From the NCBI GenBank assembly GCA_023417785.1, contig JAEZEH010000031.1:67410-131409 (forward strand): a DNA stretch of 64,000 nucleotides. The letters run 5' to 3'. Under the pieces are notes generated by a model. It was not told the origin of the DNA, searched no databases, and was given only the letters and a program-made list of their open reading frames with translations. The stretch is from Bacteroidota bacterium (GTDB taxonomy: Bacteria; Bacteroidota; Bacteroidia; Cytophagales; Cyclobacteriaceae). Below are positions 8,116 through 16,319 of the stretch, in pieces. Numbering within the stretch: position 1 is the first letter of the stretch; every line of letters begins with the position of its first letter. The translations under genes were made by a program, and so were the position numbers.

Positions 8116-9291
8116 TTATTCGTAGCCGAGTTGTTTGTATTTGGCCTCAATACGTTTCGCATCCTCAGGCATATCAAGGTCGCCATAGATGGAATAAAGC
8201 GCATCAAGAACATCCTGATCGTTAGGATTAATCTTTTCAGCCTTCTCCCAATAAGGCAGAGCTACACGCAATTTCTCGACAAGAACCTTATCAAGTTCAA
8301 AACGCTTCTTTTTGTCGTCGGCGCTGATACCCAGATCGGCCATCTGTTTCTTGATCGCTGCGGCTTCGGCATACATCAGGCGCGCAAGGTAGAACTGAGC
8401 TTCGAAATATTGCGGATCGAGTTTCAGCGCGTCCTCATAGTTTTTCTTTGCCACGTCAATATTGCCGAGATTCTGATTGGCAAAGCCCAAATAGAAATGG
8501 AGAATCTTGTTGTCCGGTTCGGTTTTGATCGCTTCTTCCAATCCGGCCTTGGCTTCATCAATTCGGTTCAATTCAATCAGTGCACCGATCTCAAGTTTCG
8601 GGAAATCAGGATCCTGAGGGAATTTTTGCTTTCCCATTCTGACCACTTCAAGTGCCTTCTCCTTATCGCCCTTCTGAACGTAGATGTTGTTCATCAGCTT
8701 CACGGGATCAGACGAAGTACCACCGTTCTCAAGGTAAGCGTTAAAATGTTCAATCGCTTTGTCATATTGTTCGGACGAATTAGCCGCGAAGCCAGCATAC
8801 AGGTTGCCTAGCGTATCTTTTTCAAGAATCTTTGACACCTTTTCAAAACTCTCAACGGCAGCTTCGAATTCTTCCTGCTGATACTGGTCGGCTCCCTTGT
8901 TAACATGAGTATTTGCCCAAAACGCCATTTGCTGTTCCTTTGTCTGCGGAAGGCCCATAGCGTCCTGCGTAAAATAACCTTTTCCTTTGGACAATTCTTC
9001 AGCCTTTTGGAAAGCCTCTAGTGCCACCTGGAATGCGTTCGGGTCAAGGTTTTTGTATGTTTCGTTGGATGTAGTGTCGATGGATGCATAGATAAGTCCA
9101 CGGTAGTACCAAGTCTTCCCGTCATTTTGCATCTTCTCGTTATTGATGGCTGCGTCTATATTTGCCTTAGCTTCATCAAGCTTGCCTTCGTTCAGCTGAT
9201 TCAGTGCCTTATTGAGATTTGGCTTAACTGGTTTTTGTGCATATACTGTTGCAGAAGCTGCTACGAACAGTAAGAGTGCAATTCTTTTCAT
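8116..9291 (-). CDS. Periplasmic TPR protein
   Basis: A 391-residue exported protein. A signal peptide (MKRIALLLFVAASATVYAQ) is followed by TPR repeats. Clear units include LNQLNEGKLDEAKANIDAAI near residue 35, FEAAVESFEKVSKIL near 150, EQYDKAIEHFNAYLENGG near 180, and LGNIDVAKKNYEDALKLDP near 280. TPR arrays mediate protein-protein contacts; no enzymatic motif is seen. It lies 33 bp downstream of gyrA on the same strand, a common arrangement in Bacteroidota, so it may share the gyrA transcript. Function unknown. Confidence 0.85.
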   Translation of the reverse strand: MKRIALLLFVAASATVYAQKPVKPNLNKALNQLNEGKLDEAKANIDAAINNEKMQNDGKTWYYRGLIYASIDTTSNETYKNLDPNAFQVALEAFQKAEELSKGKGYFTQDAMGLPQTKEQQMAFWANTHVNKGADQYQQEEFEAAVESFEKVSKILEKDTLGNLYAGFAANSSEQYDKAIEHFNAYLENGGTSSDPVKLMNNIYVQKGDKEKALEVVRMGKQKFPQDPDFPKLEIGALIELNRIDEAKAGLEEAIKTEPDNKILHFYLGFANQNLGNIDVAKKNYEDALKLDPQYFEAQFYLARLMYAEAAAIKKQMADLGISADDKKKRFELDKVLVEKLRVALPYWEKAEKINPNDQDVLDALYSIYGDLDMPEDAKRIEAKYKQLGYE

Positions 9292-9324
9292 GGAAAATTA
9301 AGTTTATAAGTTGTAAAGGTGTTT

Positions 9325-11964
9325 CTATTCGTTCTCGTTGTCCTCAGGCGCTGTCTCCTCACCATTATCCGTGGATTCGTCGTCTTCCGGGTCGTTCGCA
9401 ATGTCTATGTCAATGTTCTGATCCAAGCTGTCAACAGACTGGCTCTCGCCGACGATTTGTTGAATCGCCTCTTCTGCCTGTGCTTCATCTTCGATCTTTT
9501 CAATTCTGTGGATTTTCTCCACAGAAGAGATGCGGTCGTCGTCATTAAGTTTGATAAGCCGCACACCTTGCGTAGCCCTTCCCATTACCCGAAGTTCACT
9601 TACGCTGATGCGGATTGTGATCCCCGACCGGTTTATGATCATTAGGTCATCGTCGTCTCCGACCTGCTTGATGGCAACAAGCTTGCCAGTTTTGTCCGTT
9701 ATGTTCAGGGTCTTAACACCCTTCCCGCCACGCTTGGTAATGCGGTAGTCCTCCATGTCAGACCGCTTTCCGTATCCCTTTTCTGATACGACCAGCAAGT
9801 TCGCATCGGTCCGCGTAATGCATACCATGCCGATTACTTTATCCGTATCCGATTCAAGCGTAACGCCACGCACTCCGGCCGCGGTTCTTCCCATCGGCCT
9901 GACGTCTGACTCGTGGAAATGTACAGCCTTTCCTTCACTCTTCGCAATGACGATATGGTTGTTGCCATTGGTCAGTGATGCATTAAGCAATCTGTCGCCG
10001 TCGTGGATGGTGATCGCGTTGATTCCACCCTGTCGGGGCCTTGAGTAAGCTTCGAGCGACGTTTTCTTTATAGTACCTTTCTCCGTGCAAAGGATCACAT
10101 AATTATTGTTGATATACTCTTCTTCGGTGAGCGTTCGCACATTGATGATCGCACGAACCGTATCTCCTGGTTCGATATTGATCAGGTTCTGAATAGCCCG
10201 TCCCTTCGAGGTTTTTGTTCCCTCAGGAATTTCATATGCCTTCTTCCAGTATACCTTACCCTGATCCGTGAATATCAGTAAATAATTATGTGCCCGGGCA
10301 ATGAACAGGTGCTCGGTAAAATCGTCTTCCTTTGTCGAAACCCCTTTGGAGCCAACCCCGCCCCGCCCCTGCGTCCGATACTCGGCCAGCAACGTTCGCT
10401 TGATGTAGCCCTGATTCGAAATGGTTATCACCATGTCCTCATTAGGAATCATATCCTCCATAGTGAAATCGTCGTCACTATGGACTACAAGCGTGCGACG
10501 TTCGTCACCATATCGCTCCTTCATTTCGAGGAGCTCCTGTTTAATCAGCTCCATGCGCTGCGGTTCGTTGGAAAGGATTTCGTTCAGGCGATCGATCAAT
10601 TCCTTTACTTCTTTGTACTCCTGCTGGATCTTATCACGCTCCAGGCCGGTCAGTCGCTGTAAGCGCATATCCAGAATGGCCTTTGCCTGGATCTCAGACA
10701 ATCCAAACCGGGTGATCAAACCCTCGCGGGCAGTGTCGGGATCCTTTGAACTCCGGATTAGGGAAATTACCTCGTCCAGATTATCGAGGGCGATAAGATA
10801 TCCTTCCAGAATATGTGCACGTCGTTCGGCTTCGGCCAGTTCGAATTTCGTTCTGCGAACTATAACCTCATGTCGATGATCGACGAAGTGCCGGATCATA
10901 TCTTTGAGGTTGAGCGTCATCGGCCGGCCCTTTACAAGGGCAACGTTGTTGACACCAAATGACGACTGCAGCTGTGTGTATTTGTAAAGGTTATTAAGTA
11001 CAATGTTTGGAATAGCGTCTCTTTTCAGATCGTATACAATCCGGTACCCTTCGCGATCTGATTCGTCGCGCAAATCCGAAATCCCTTCGATCTTTTTGTC
11101 GTTGATCAGGGCTGCGGTTTTTTCGATCATCATCGCCTTGTTGACCATGTACGGAATCTCGGTAACCACAATCTGATCCTTTCCTGTCGACGACGTAACG
11201 ATCTCGGCCTTTGCCCGCATTACGATTCGGCCCCGTCCTGTCAAAAACGCTTCCTGGACGCCGGAGTATCCGTAAATGATAGCCCCCGTGGGGAAATCGG
11301 GCGCGGTAACAAACTTCATCAGTTCGGGAATAGTGATCTCCCGGTTGTCGATGTAAGCCACAATGCCATCCACTACCTCAGACAGGTTGTGCGGCGCCAT
11401 GTTGGTAGCCATTCCCACGGCGATCCCCGAGGAACCATTCACAAGCAGGTTGGGGAGTTTCGCCGGCAGAACCGTTGGTTCTTTTAATGAATCGTCGAAG
11501 TTTGGTTGGAAATCTACCGTATCCTTATTGATGTCGGCCAGCATTTCTTCGGCGATTCGCTTCAGTCGCGCTTCCGTATAACGCATCGCCGCAGGCGAAT
11601 CTCCATCGATAGACCCAAAATTTCCCTGACCGTCAACCAGGGTGTAACGCAGAGACCAATCCTGAGCCATCCGCACCATGGTGTCGTACACCGAGGCATC
11701 TCCGTGAGGATGGTATTTACCAAGAACCTCTCCTACTATCCTTGCTGATTTCTTATACGATTTGTTGTAATTAACCCCAAGTTCGAGCATTCCGAAAAGC
11801 ACCCGGCGGTGAACCGGCTTCAGCCCGTCACGCACATCAGGAAGGGCTCTGGATATGATCACCGACATCGAATAATCGATGTAAGCGCCCCTCATTTCAT
11901 CTTCGATATTAATTGGAATTATGCTCTGTCTTCCCGGCGTTGCGCCACCCGTTTCTTCTGCCAT
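9325..11964 (-). CDS. gyrA: DNA gyrase subunit A
   Basis: Full-length GyrA, 879 residues. The breakage-reunion domain holds the catalytic tyrosine in AAMRYTEAR (Tyr129), RALPDVRDGLKPVHRR near the N-terminus and IDGDSPAAMRYTE. The C-terminal beta-pinwheel carries a GyrA-box variant QGRGGVG, which wraps DNA and is required for negative supercoiling; this argues for gyrase over ParC. The tail of about 55 residues is strongly acidic. In the quinolone-resistance region the motif reads HGDASVYDT, so the position of E. coli Ser83 is alanine (Ala90), while the Asp87 equivalent (Asp94) is kept. gyrB is not in the window. Confidence 0.98.
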   Translation of the reverse strand: MAEETGGATPGRQSIIPINIEDEMRGAYIDYSMSVIISRALPDVRDGLKPVHRRVLFGMLELGVNYNKSYKKSARIVGEVLGKYHPHGDASVYDTMVRMAQDWSLRYTLVDGQGNFGSIDGDSPAAMRYTEARLKRIAEEMLADINKDTVDFQPNFDDSLKEPTVLPAKLPNLLVNGSSGIAVGMATNMAPHNLSEVVDGIVAYIDNREITIPELMKFVTAPDFPTGAIIYGYSGVQEAFLTGRGRIVMRAKAEIVTSSTGKDQIVVTEIPYMVNKAMMIEKTAALINDKKIEGISDLRDESDREGYRIVYDLKRDAIPNIVLNNLYKYTQLQSSFGVNNVALVKGRPMTLNLKDMIRHFVDHRHEVIVRRTKFELAEAERRAHILEGYLIALDNLDEVISLIRSSKDPDTAREGLITRFGLSEIQAKAILDMRLQRLTGLERDKIQQEYKEVKELIDRLNEILSNEPQRMELIKQELLEMKERYGDERRTLVVHSDDDFTMEDMIPNEDMVITISNQGYIKRTLLAEYRTQGRGGVGSKGVSTKEDDFTEHLFIARAHNYLLIFTDQGKVYWKKAYEIPEGTKTSKGRAIQNLINIEPGDTVRAIINVRTLTEEEYINNNYVILCTEKGTIKKTSLEAYSRPRQGGINAITIHDGDRLLNASLTNGNNHIVIAKSEGKAVHFHESDVRPMGRTAAGVRGVTLESDTDKVIGMVCITRTDANLLVVSEKGYGKRSDMEDYRITKRGGKGVKTLNITDKTGKLVAIKQVGDDDDLMIINRSGITIRISVSELRVMGRATQGVRLIKLNDDDRISSVEKIHRIEKIEDEAQAEEAIQQIVGESQSVDSLDQNIDIDIANDPEDDESTDNGEETAPEDNENE

Positions 11965-12156
11965 TTACTGTTTTGTTTGAAAGGTATTTCAGGCCCTTTT
12001 TAAGGCCACGCAAGATAACAAAACTTACACGTTAACCGCGTGATTTTTCGGCGGAAAAAAAAGGATTTCATGGGATCTGAATACCGCTTATATCAGCTTC
12101 GGACCAAGGACAGTCACGATAGGAAAATGCAACCAATTTTTCAGGCAAGGCCCAGG

Positions 12157-13185
12157 TCAATAAGGGTTGAGTTTGTACTTGTTCCGACCTTTATATTTGA
12201 TAAGCTCCGGATAGTTCTCGCCGTAATGCGGATTTTGTTTTTTGTGAATGGGATGAACCCGGCTGCGATACTCGCGGTTACCATGCGCGTGCGTAATCTG
12301 CGCCCGGCATTTCTTAATAAAACACCGGCGAAGTTCAGGTATCCGATAAGTGGCGCCTATGTTAACATTAAAAGCATTGAACTTATGCTGAATGGATGAC
12401 GCTGACTCGGGAATAGATGTACTGAAACTCTTAACCTCGAACGAGGGTCGGACGAACAATCTGAAGTATTCTGACATTTCCCGTTCAATGGCTACTCCTA
12501 TGTTCAGAAACAACCCCCGGTCTATCAGACTGTTATCAAACTGCTTTCCAAGTTTATATCCACCGAGATTGAGATCGGCCACCACCAGATATTCGTCGTA
12601 GCGATAAACGCTTGCCCCGAAGGAGCCGAAATACTTCTTAAGAAAAAAGCCTTTAAGGTCTGGCGAGAAATTGTTTATCTCGTCACTATGTGTCAGGGGT
12701 TTGAAATCACCAATGTTGGTGTATTCGAAAGAGTAGCCGCCACCGATGCGGTATCGATCGAATTCAATATGAAGCGTAGCCCTAAGCGGAATATGAAATG
12801 CCCCGGCTTTGAAACCGATCTCTTCAGCGTCTGAATCAAATAAAGGTCCGTTGATCGTCCCGAGCGGATCGGTTTCCACCTTGTTAAACCAGTTGGTAAG
12901 CGCAGTGGTACTAGGAGGTTGGAAGATTACGGGTCCTGAATTAGGGTTCTGTAACAACTGGAATCCTTCGAACTCGTGCTTCAGGGTTGAGTGGCCGTAT
13001 CCGGTGCTCAATCCGAATGTCAATTTGCTTAATAGTCGTCGTAGGGAACTCGGGCCCTGCCTTTTGATATAGAAATGCTCGAGGGGAATGGTCGCATCCC
13101 TTTCATTCTCGTATTGCGCCTGAATATCCGTCGCCGCAAGCAGGCACACGACAAGACAAAACGTTATGGCCCTTAGTTGGTTCAA
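12157..13185 (-). CDS. Predicted outer-membrane beta-barrel protein, unknown function
   Basis: A 342-residue exported protein with a signal peptide ending in DIQAQ near residue 24. Alternating hydrophobic/polar strands with aromatic ends follow (FRIGGGYSFEYTNIG-like; VVADLNLGGYKLG; FNVNIGATYRIPE), as in transmembrane beta-barrels. The C-terminal ~45 residues after the last strand are basic and rich in His, Arg and Tyr. No named family was recognised. It lies upstream of gyrA on the same strand, but a 192-bp gap suggests separate transcription. Confidence 0.6.
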   Translation of the reverse strand: MNQLRAITFCLVVCLLAATDIQAQYENERDATIPLEHFYIKRQGPSSLRRLLSKLTFGLSTGYGHSTLKHEFEGFQLLQNPNSGPVIFQPPSTTALTNWFNKVETDPLGTINGPLFDSDAEEIGFKAGAFHIPLRATLHIEFDRYRIGGGYSFEYTNIGDFKPLTHSDEINNFSPDLKGFFLKKYFGSFGASVYRYDEYLVVADLNLGGYKLGKQFDNSLIDRGLFLNIGVAIEREMSEYFRLFVRPSFEVKSFSTSIPESASSIQHKFNAFNVNIGATYRIPELRRCFIKKCRAQITHAHGNREYRSRVHPIHKKQNPHYGENYPELIKYKGRNKYKLNPY

Positions 13186-13504
13186 AAATGATCTCTTATT
13201 GGCGCCAAATCTAAAAAATATGCCCTATTTCCAGGGTTTTAAACGGTAAATGTAAGACAAATCTGAGAAGTATCCTATACGCCCGCACGATCCCATAACG
13301 ACGGAAAAGCCTGAACCTTGCCCTCGAACCCTGAATCAGACACTTGAGCTCCGAGCCTTGAGCCGCCCTTCCGCGCATTCTTCCGTGCGATCTGCGTGTT
13401 CTGCGAGAGGGAAAGGGACTCCAAAGTTTCTCGCAAAAGTCGCTGAAAACGCAGACGAAACCGCAGAAATGAATCTATGGATCTTGGAACTTAACCCTTG
13501 AAAT
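13186..13504. other. Intergenic stretch holding one palindromic repeat copy
   Basis: A 319-bp gap between two minus-strand genes. Its second half (13369-13470) is a diverged copy of the palindromic repeat found twice at 53908-54133. The first half shows no gene or recognisable site. Confidence 0.5.
13369..13470. repeat. Palindromic intergenic repeat, single diverged copy
   Basis: The right-arm motif TTCCGCG...TCTGCG...TCTGCGAGA (13369-13408) is followed by an 18-20-bp spacer and the left-arm motif TCTCGCA...CGCTGAAAACGCAGA...CCGCAGAAA (13429-13470). This order matches the junction between the two tandem units at 53908-54133. The arms are roughly complementary, so the transcript could form a long imperfect hairpin. 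Confidence 0.65.
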
Positions 13505-14944
13505 CTAGTAATACCTGTACGCCACCGGCTTGCTCTCAAGCGACGAGAACGTATGGAAAAGCGTCTGCCCTTTCTTTGCCGTGTACGTGAATGTGTATCC
13601 ATTGGGGTGACCATTGCGTATGCGGAATGTAACCGTATTCGCTCCCTCACTCATCGGCACCCGCGAGTAGTAGATACTATGGGGTAACGTTTGCCAGCTG
13701 CGTGTGTCAGCTTTCTCGGTGATGGCATTGACAACACCAATCAACGCGCCAAGTTGGTCGTTCTCCTTTCGCACACTGTGTTCGGTAGCTTTCTTCAGGG
13801 CGGCTCTGAGAAGGCCTTTACTTAGTTCCTCCACCATTCTTTGCTTCAGACTGTAGAAGGCAATTTGATTTATATCCTCCGACAATTCCAGCGGATAGAT
13901 CTTGTCGCCGCTTTCAATTTCCGCGCGTTGAAAGTAGAGAGGTCTTTCCTGGTAGCGCGGGAATGCCACACGGAACACCTCGAGAGACTTCAGGTCATTT
14001 TTTTCCTTGTCCTCCTTCAGTTGGAACGGGAAGCTCATGCCCATGCTGCTATTGGTAAATACCACCATGTTGTTGTCGCGGTGATCAATAACGAAGTTGA
14101 TTCCCCACTCATCCTTAACAGGGGCCAGTCCGTTGTGCCAGAAGAAAACCAGATCCGCCTCGTGTGTGGGTGGTGTATATCCGGTCATACCGAATTTGTT
14201 CTTGAAATATTCGAGCTCTTCTTTAAGTCCTGATCGGAACGCTGTGTAAAGCAAATCCTCTTTTAATTGCTGTGGCGCATTCAGCCTGAATAGTTCCTGA
14301 TATTCTTTTTCATAAACTTCGATGGCGTTTCGATAGGCGATGAAAGCGTTGTTATAATCTTTCACCGACTGATAGATGATACCCATCAGCGTATGTATGA
14401 ATCCATCCCGCTGCAGTTTACCCGGCGAGGAGTACTTGTCATTGAGTTGATTCAGGCGGATGTTGAGGCGCCGGCACTCCACCAGCGCCTCCTCCGGACG
14501 ATTCATTTTCAGGAAGTTAATGGCTTTGAAATAGAGTACCATGAGATGCTCATGGTCCTCACCACGATACGGGGAGAAGTTTGGATTACTGAGGTATGAA
14601 ACTGCCTGAGCAAGGTAATTGACACGATAGTCTTCGCCGAAGAGAAAGGCTTTTTCGAATGCAGCATTGGAGGCTTCGTAGTTTCCTAGAATACTGTTCA
14701 GCAGACCTTTGTTGGCGAAGTAGATGAACCTGTTTTTGCCTTCGCCGTCACGTGAGTTGCGTTGCAATGTCTCAAGAGCCGTGCGCAGGTCGCCGTTTTC
14801 AAATTCGCGATTGAAACTCCAGTGTCGCTGGTAATAATTTGCACAGGAAGAGGTCAGTACCACGACCGCCAGCAAACACCACCAGCGCGTTTTCCCAGGA
14901 CGCGCGTGATGTACCTGAAAGCCGTTTCCTGAGGACTTCATCAT
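13505..14944 (-). CDS. COG3014-like TPR lipoprotein
   Basis: A 479-residue lipoprotein. After a basic leader, a membrane segment ends in the lipobox VVLTSSCA near residue 34. The mature part has TPR-like helices (WSFNREFENGDLRTALETL; NYEASNAAFEKAFLFG; RPEEALVECRRLNIRLNQL). A beta-rich C-terminal half follows, with WGINFVIDH and a final ~80-residue domain containing SEGANTVTFRIRNG. This layout fits the uncharacterised COG3014 family (inferred from pattern). The start may be ATG 14944 or the next codon. It lies 7 bp after the LpoB-like gene on the same strand, an operon pair known in other bacteria. Its role is probably in envelope assembly. Confidence 0.7.
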   Translation of the reverse strand: MMKSSGNGFQVHHARPGKTRWWCLLAVVVLTSSCANYYQRHWSFNREFENGDLRTALETLQRNSRDGEGKNRFIYFANKGLLNSILGNYEASNAAFEKAFLFGEDYRVNYLAQAVSYLSNPNFSPYRGEDHEHLMVLYFKAINFLKMNRPEEALVECRRLNIRLNQLNDKYSSPGKLQRDGFIHTLMGIIYQSVKDYNNAFIAYRNAIEVYEKEYQELFRLNAPQQLKEDLLYTAFRSGLKEELEYFKNKFGMTGYTPPTHEADLVFFWHNGLAPVKDEWGINFVIDHRDNNMVVFTNSSMGMSFPFQLKEDKEKNDLKSLEVFRVAFPRYQERPLYFQRAEIESGDKIYPLELSEDINQIAFYSLKQRMVEELSKGLLRAALKKATEHSVRKENDQLGALIGVVNAITEKADTRSWQTLPHSIYYSRVPMSEGANTVTFRIRNGHPNGYTFTYTAKKGQTLFHTFSSLESKPVAYRYY

Positions 14945-14951
14945 TCAGGTG

Positions 14952-15521
14952 TTATTGTCTGACTATCTTCTTGATTTCACGTTGGCCGTACCAGACGCGT
15001 TTGTTCGTCTCCAGATCGGTAAGGAACAACGTAGTCACATAGTTCACCACGCGTTTGCGGTTGGCGGTATCCGTCTCAGAATTCATTTCGCCGAATAACA
15101 TCAGGTCAGCACCTGCTTCGCGACCCCACTGCGCCATTGTTTCCGCGGAAGCGAATTCCTGTTGCTCCGCGCGTTCGCGCCTGAGCTGATCCCGAAACTC
15201 ATCCGACTCAACAAGGTCGGCTAACCCGGAATTGTGTATTACCATCTCGAACTTTTTCACATAATTATTTGCATCAATGTGTTCGGAAGTGCGATTGCGA
15301 ATCGTTCCAACGACGATCACTGGTTTACGTCCCTTTTGCTGAGCGTAATCTTTATAGTTCTGGGAGTTGACGAGATCGAAAATCATCTGGTCGGCCACCA
15401 TTCGGGAATCCGAGTCGTTCCAACGGCCACTGAGGTCAACCTGTGTCGACGGGTCCACACGATTAACGGCTGGCGCACACGCTGCGAATAACAAAATAAA
15501 AACGGTAAACATCCTGTTCAT
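14952..15521 (-). CDS. LpoB-like outer-membrane lipoprotein (penicillin-binding-protein activator family)
   Basis: A 189-residue lipoprotein with lipobox LLFAACAP near residue 15. The core matches the LpoB/YcfM family: VDLSGRWNDSDSRMVADQMI, then KPVIVVGTIRNRTSEHID, AGADLMLFGEMNSETD, and YVTTLFLTDLETNKRVWYGQ near the end. In E. coli LpoB stimulates the peptidoglycan synthase PBP1B from the outer membrane. Whether this distant relative does so here is inference. It precedes the COG3014-like lipoprotein by 7 bp. Confidence 0.8.
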   Translation of the reverse strand: MNRMFTVFILLFAACAPAVNRVDPSTQVDLSGRWNDSDSRMVADQMIFDLVNSQNYKDYAQQKGRKPVIVVGTIRNRTSEHIDANNYVKKFEMVIHNSGLADLVESDEFRDQLRRERAEQQEFASAETMAQWGREAGADLMLFGEMNSETDTANRKRVVNYVTTLFLTDLETNKRVWYGQREIKKIVRQ

Positions 15522-15576
15522 AGTCCGGGGTTTGATGCGATACGAAATTCAAAAACCTTGCCGGGAATACGGCAAA

Positions 15577-16245
15577 TCAGGCCATAAGGTTGTTGCCTTG
15601 AACCTGTTTCAGCTGACTGATAACATTAACCGGATTTTCCGCTGAGAAAACAAAATTTCCGGCTACCAGTACGTCGGCGCCGGCGCCGATGAGCGCTGCC
15701 GCGTTCTGCTGGTTAACACCACCGTCGATCTCGATCAGCGCTTTTGAGTTGTGCCGGATAATCAATTCCTTGAGCGCCTTTACTTTGGCATACGTGTGTT
15801 CGATGAATTTCTGGGCGCCAAAGCCAGGGTTTACCGACATCACACAAACGACGTCGACGTCGGCGATAATGTTTTCCAGGGTTGAGACCGAAGTATGCGG
15901 ATTGAGGGCAACGCCTGCCTTACAACCAAGACTATGGATCTGCTGAAGGTTACGATGAAGATGAGGGCACGCCTCAACATGAACGGATATTACTGAAGCT
16001 CCGGCACGCGCAACTTCCCCGGTAAACCGCTCCGGCTCAACGATCATGAGGTGCACGTCCAGAGGCTTTTGTGCGTGACGCTTCACGGCATTGAGAACAG
16101 GGAAACCAAACGAGATATTCGGGACAAACACTCCGTCCATTATGTCGACGTGAATCCAGTCGGAGGAACTCCCGTTCAGCATATGGATCTCCTGTTCGAG
16201 GTTTCCAAAATCAGCGGCAAGAATAGAGGGTGCGATCAGCGGCAT
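15577..16245 (-). CDS. rpe: Ribulose-phosphate 3-epimerase
   Basis: Complete 222-residue TIM-barrel enzyme that interconverts D-ribulose 5-phosphate and D-xylulose 5-phosphate in the pentose phosphate pathway. Family motifs are all present: the N-terminal IAPSILAADFGNLEQEI, WIHVDIMDGVFVPNISFG with the metal-binding His and catalytic Asp, PLDVHLMIVEPE, VCVMSVNPGFGAQKF and EIDGGVNQQNA with the second catalytic Asp. The C-terminal phosphate-binding GADVLVAGNFVF is intact. It is flanked by same-strand genes of unrelated function. Confidence 0.97.
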   Translation of the reverse strand: MPLIAPSILAADFGNLEQEIHMLNGSSSDWIHVDIMDGVFVPNISFGFPVLNAVKRHAQKPLDVHLMIVEPERFTGEVARAGASVISVHVEACPHLHRNLQQIHSLGCKAGVALNPHTSVSTLENIIADVDVVCVMSVNPGFGAQKFIEHTYAKVKALKELIIRHNSKALIEIDGGVNQQNAAALIGAGADVLVAGNFVFSAENPVNVISQLKQVQGNNLMA

Positions 16246-16319
16246 ACGAAATGGGTTTCTGCCGCCAAAAATAACGAAACTGCCGGGACTGCCACGAAGA
16301 AAGGTATCAAACCACGACG

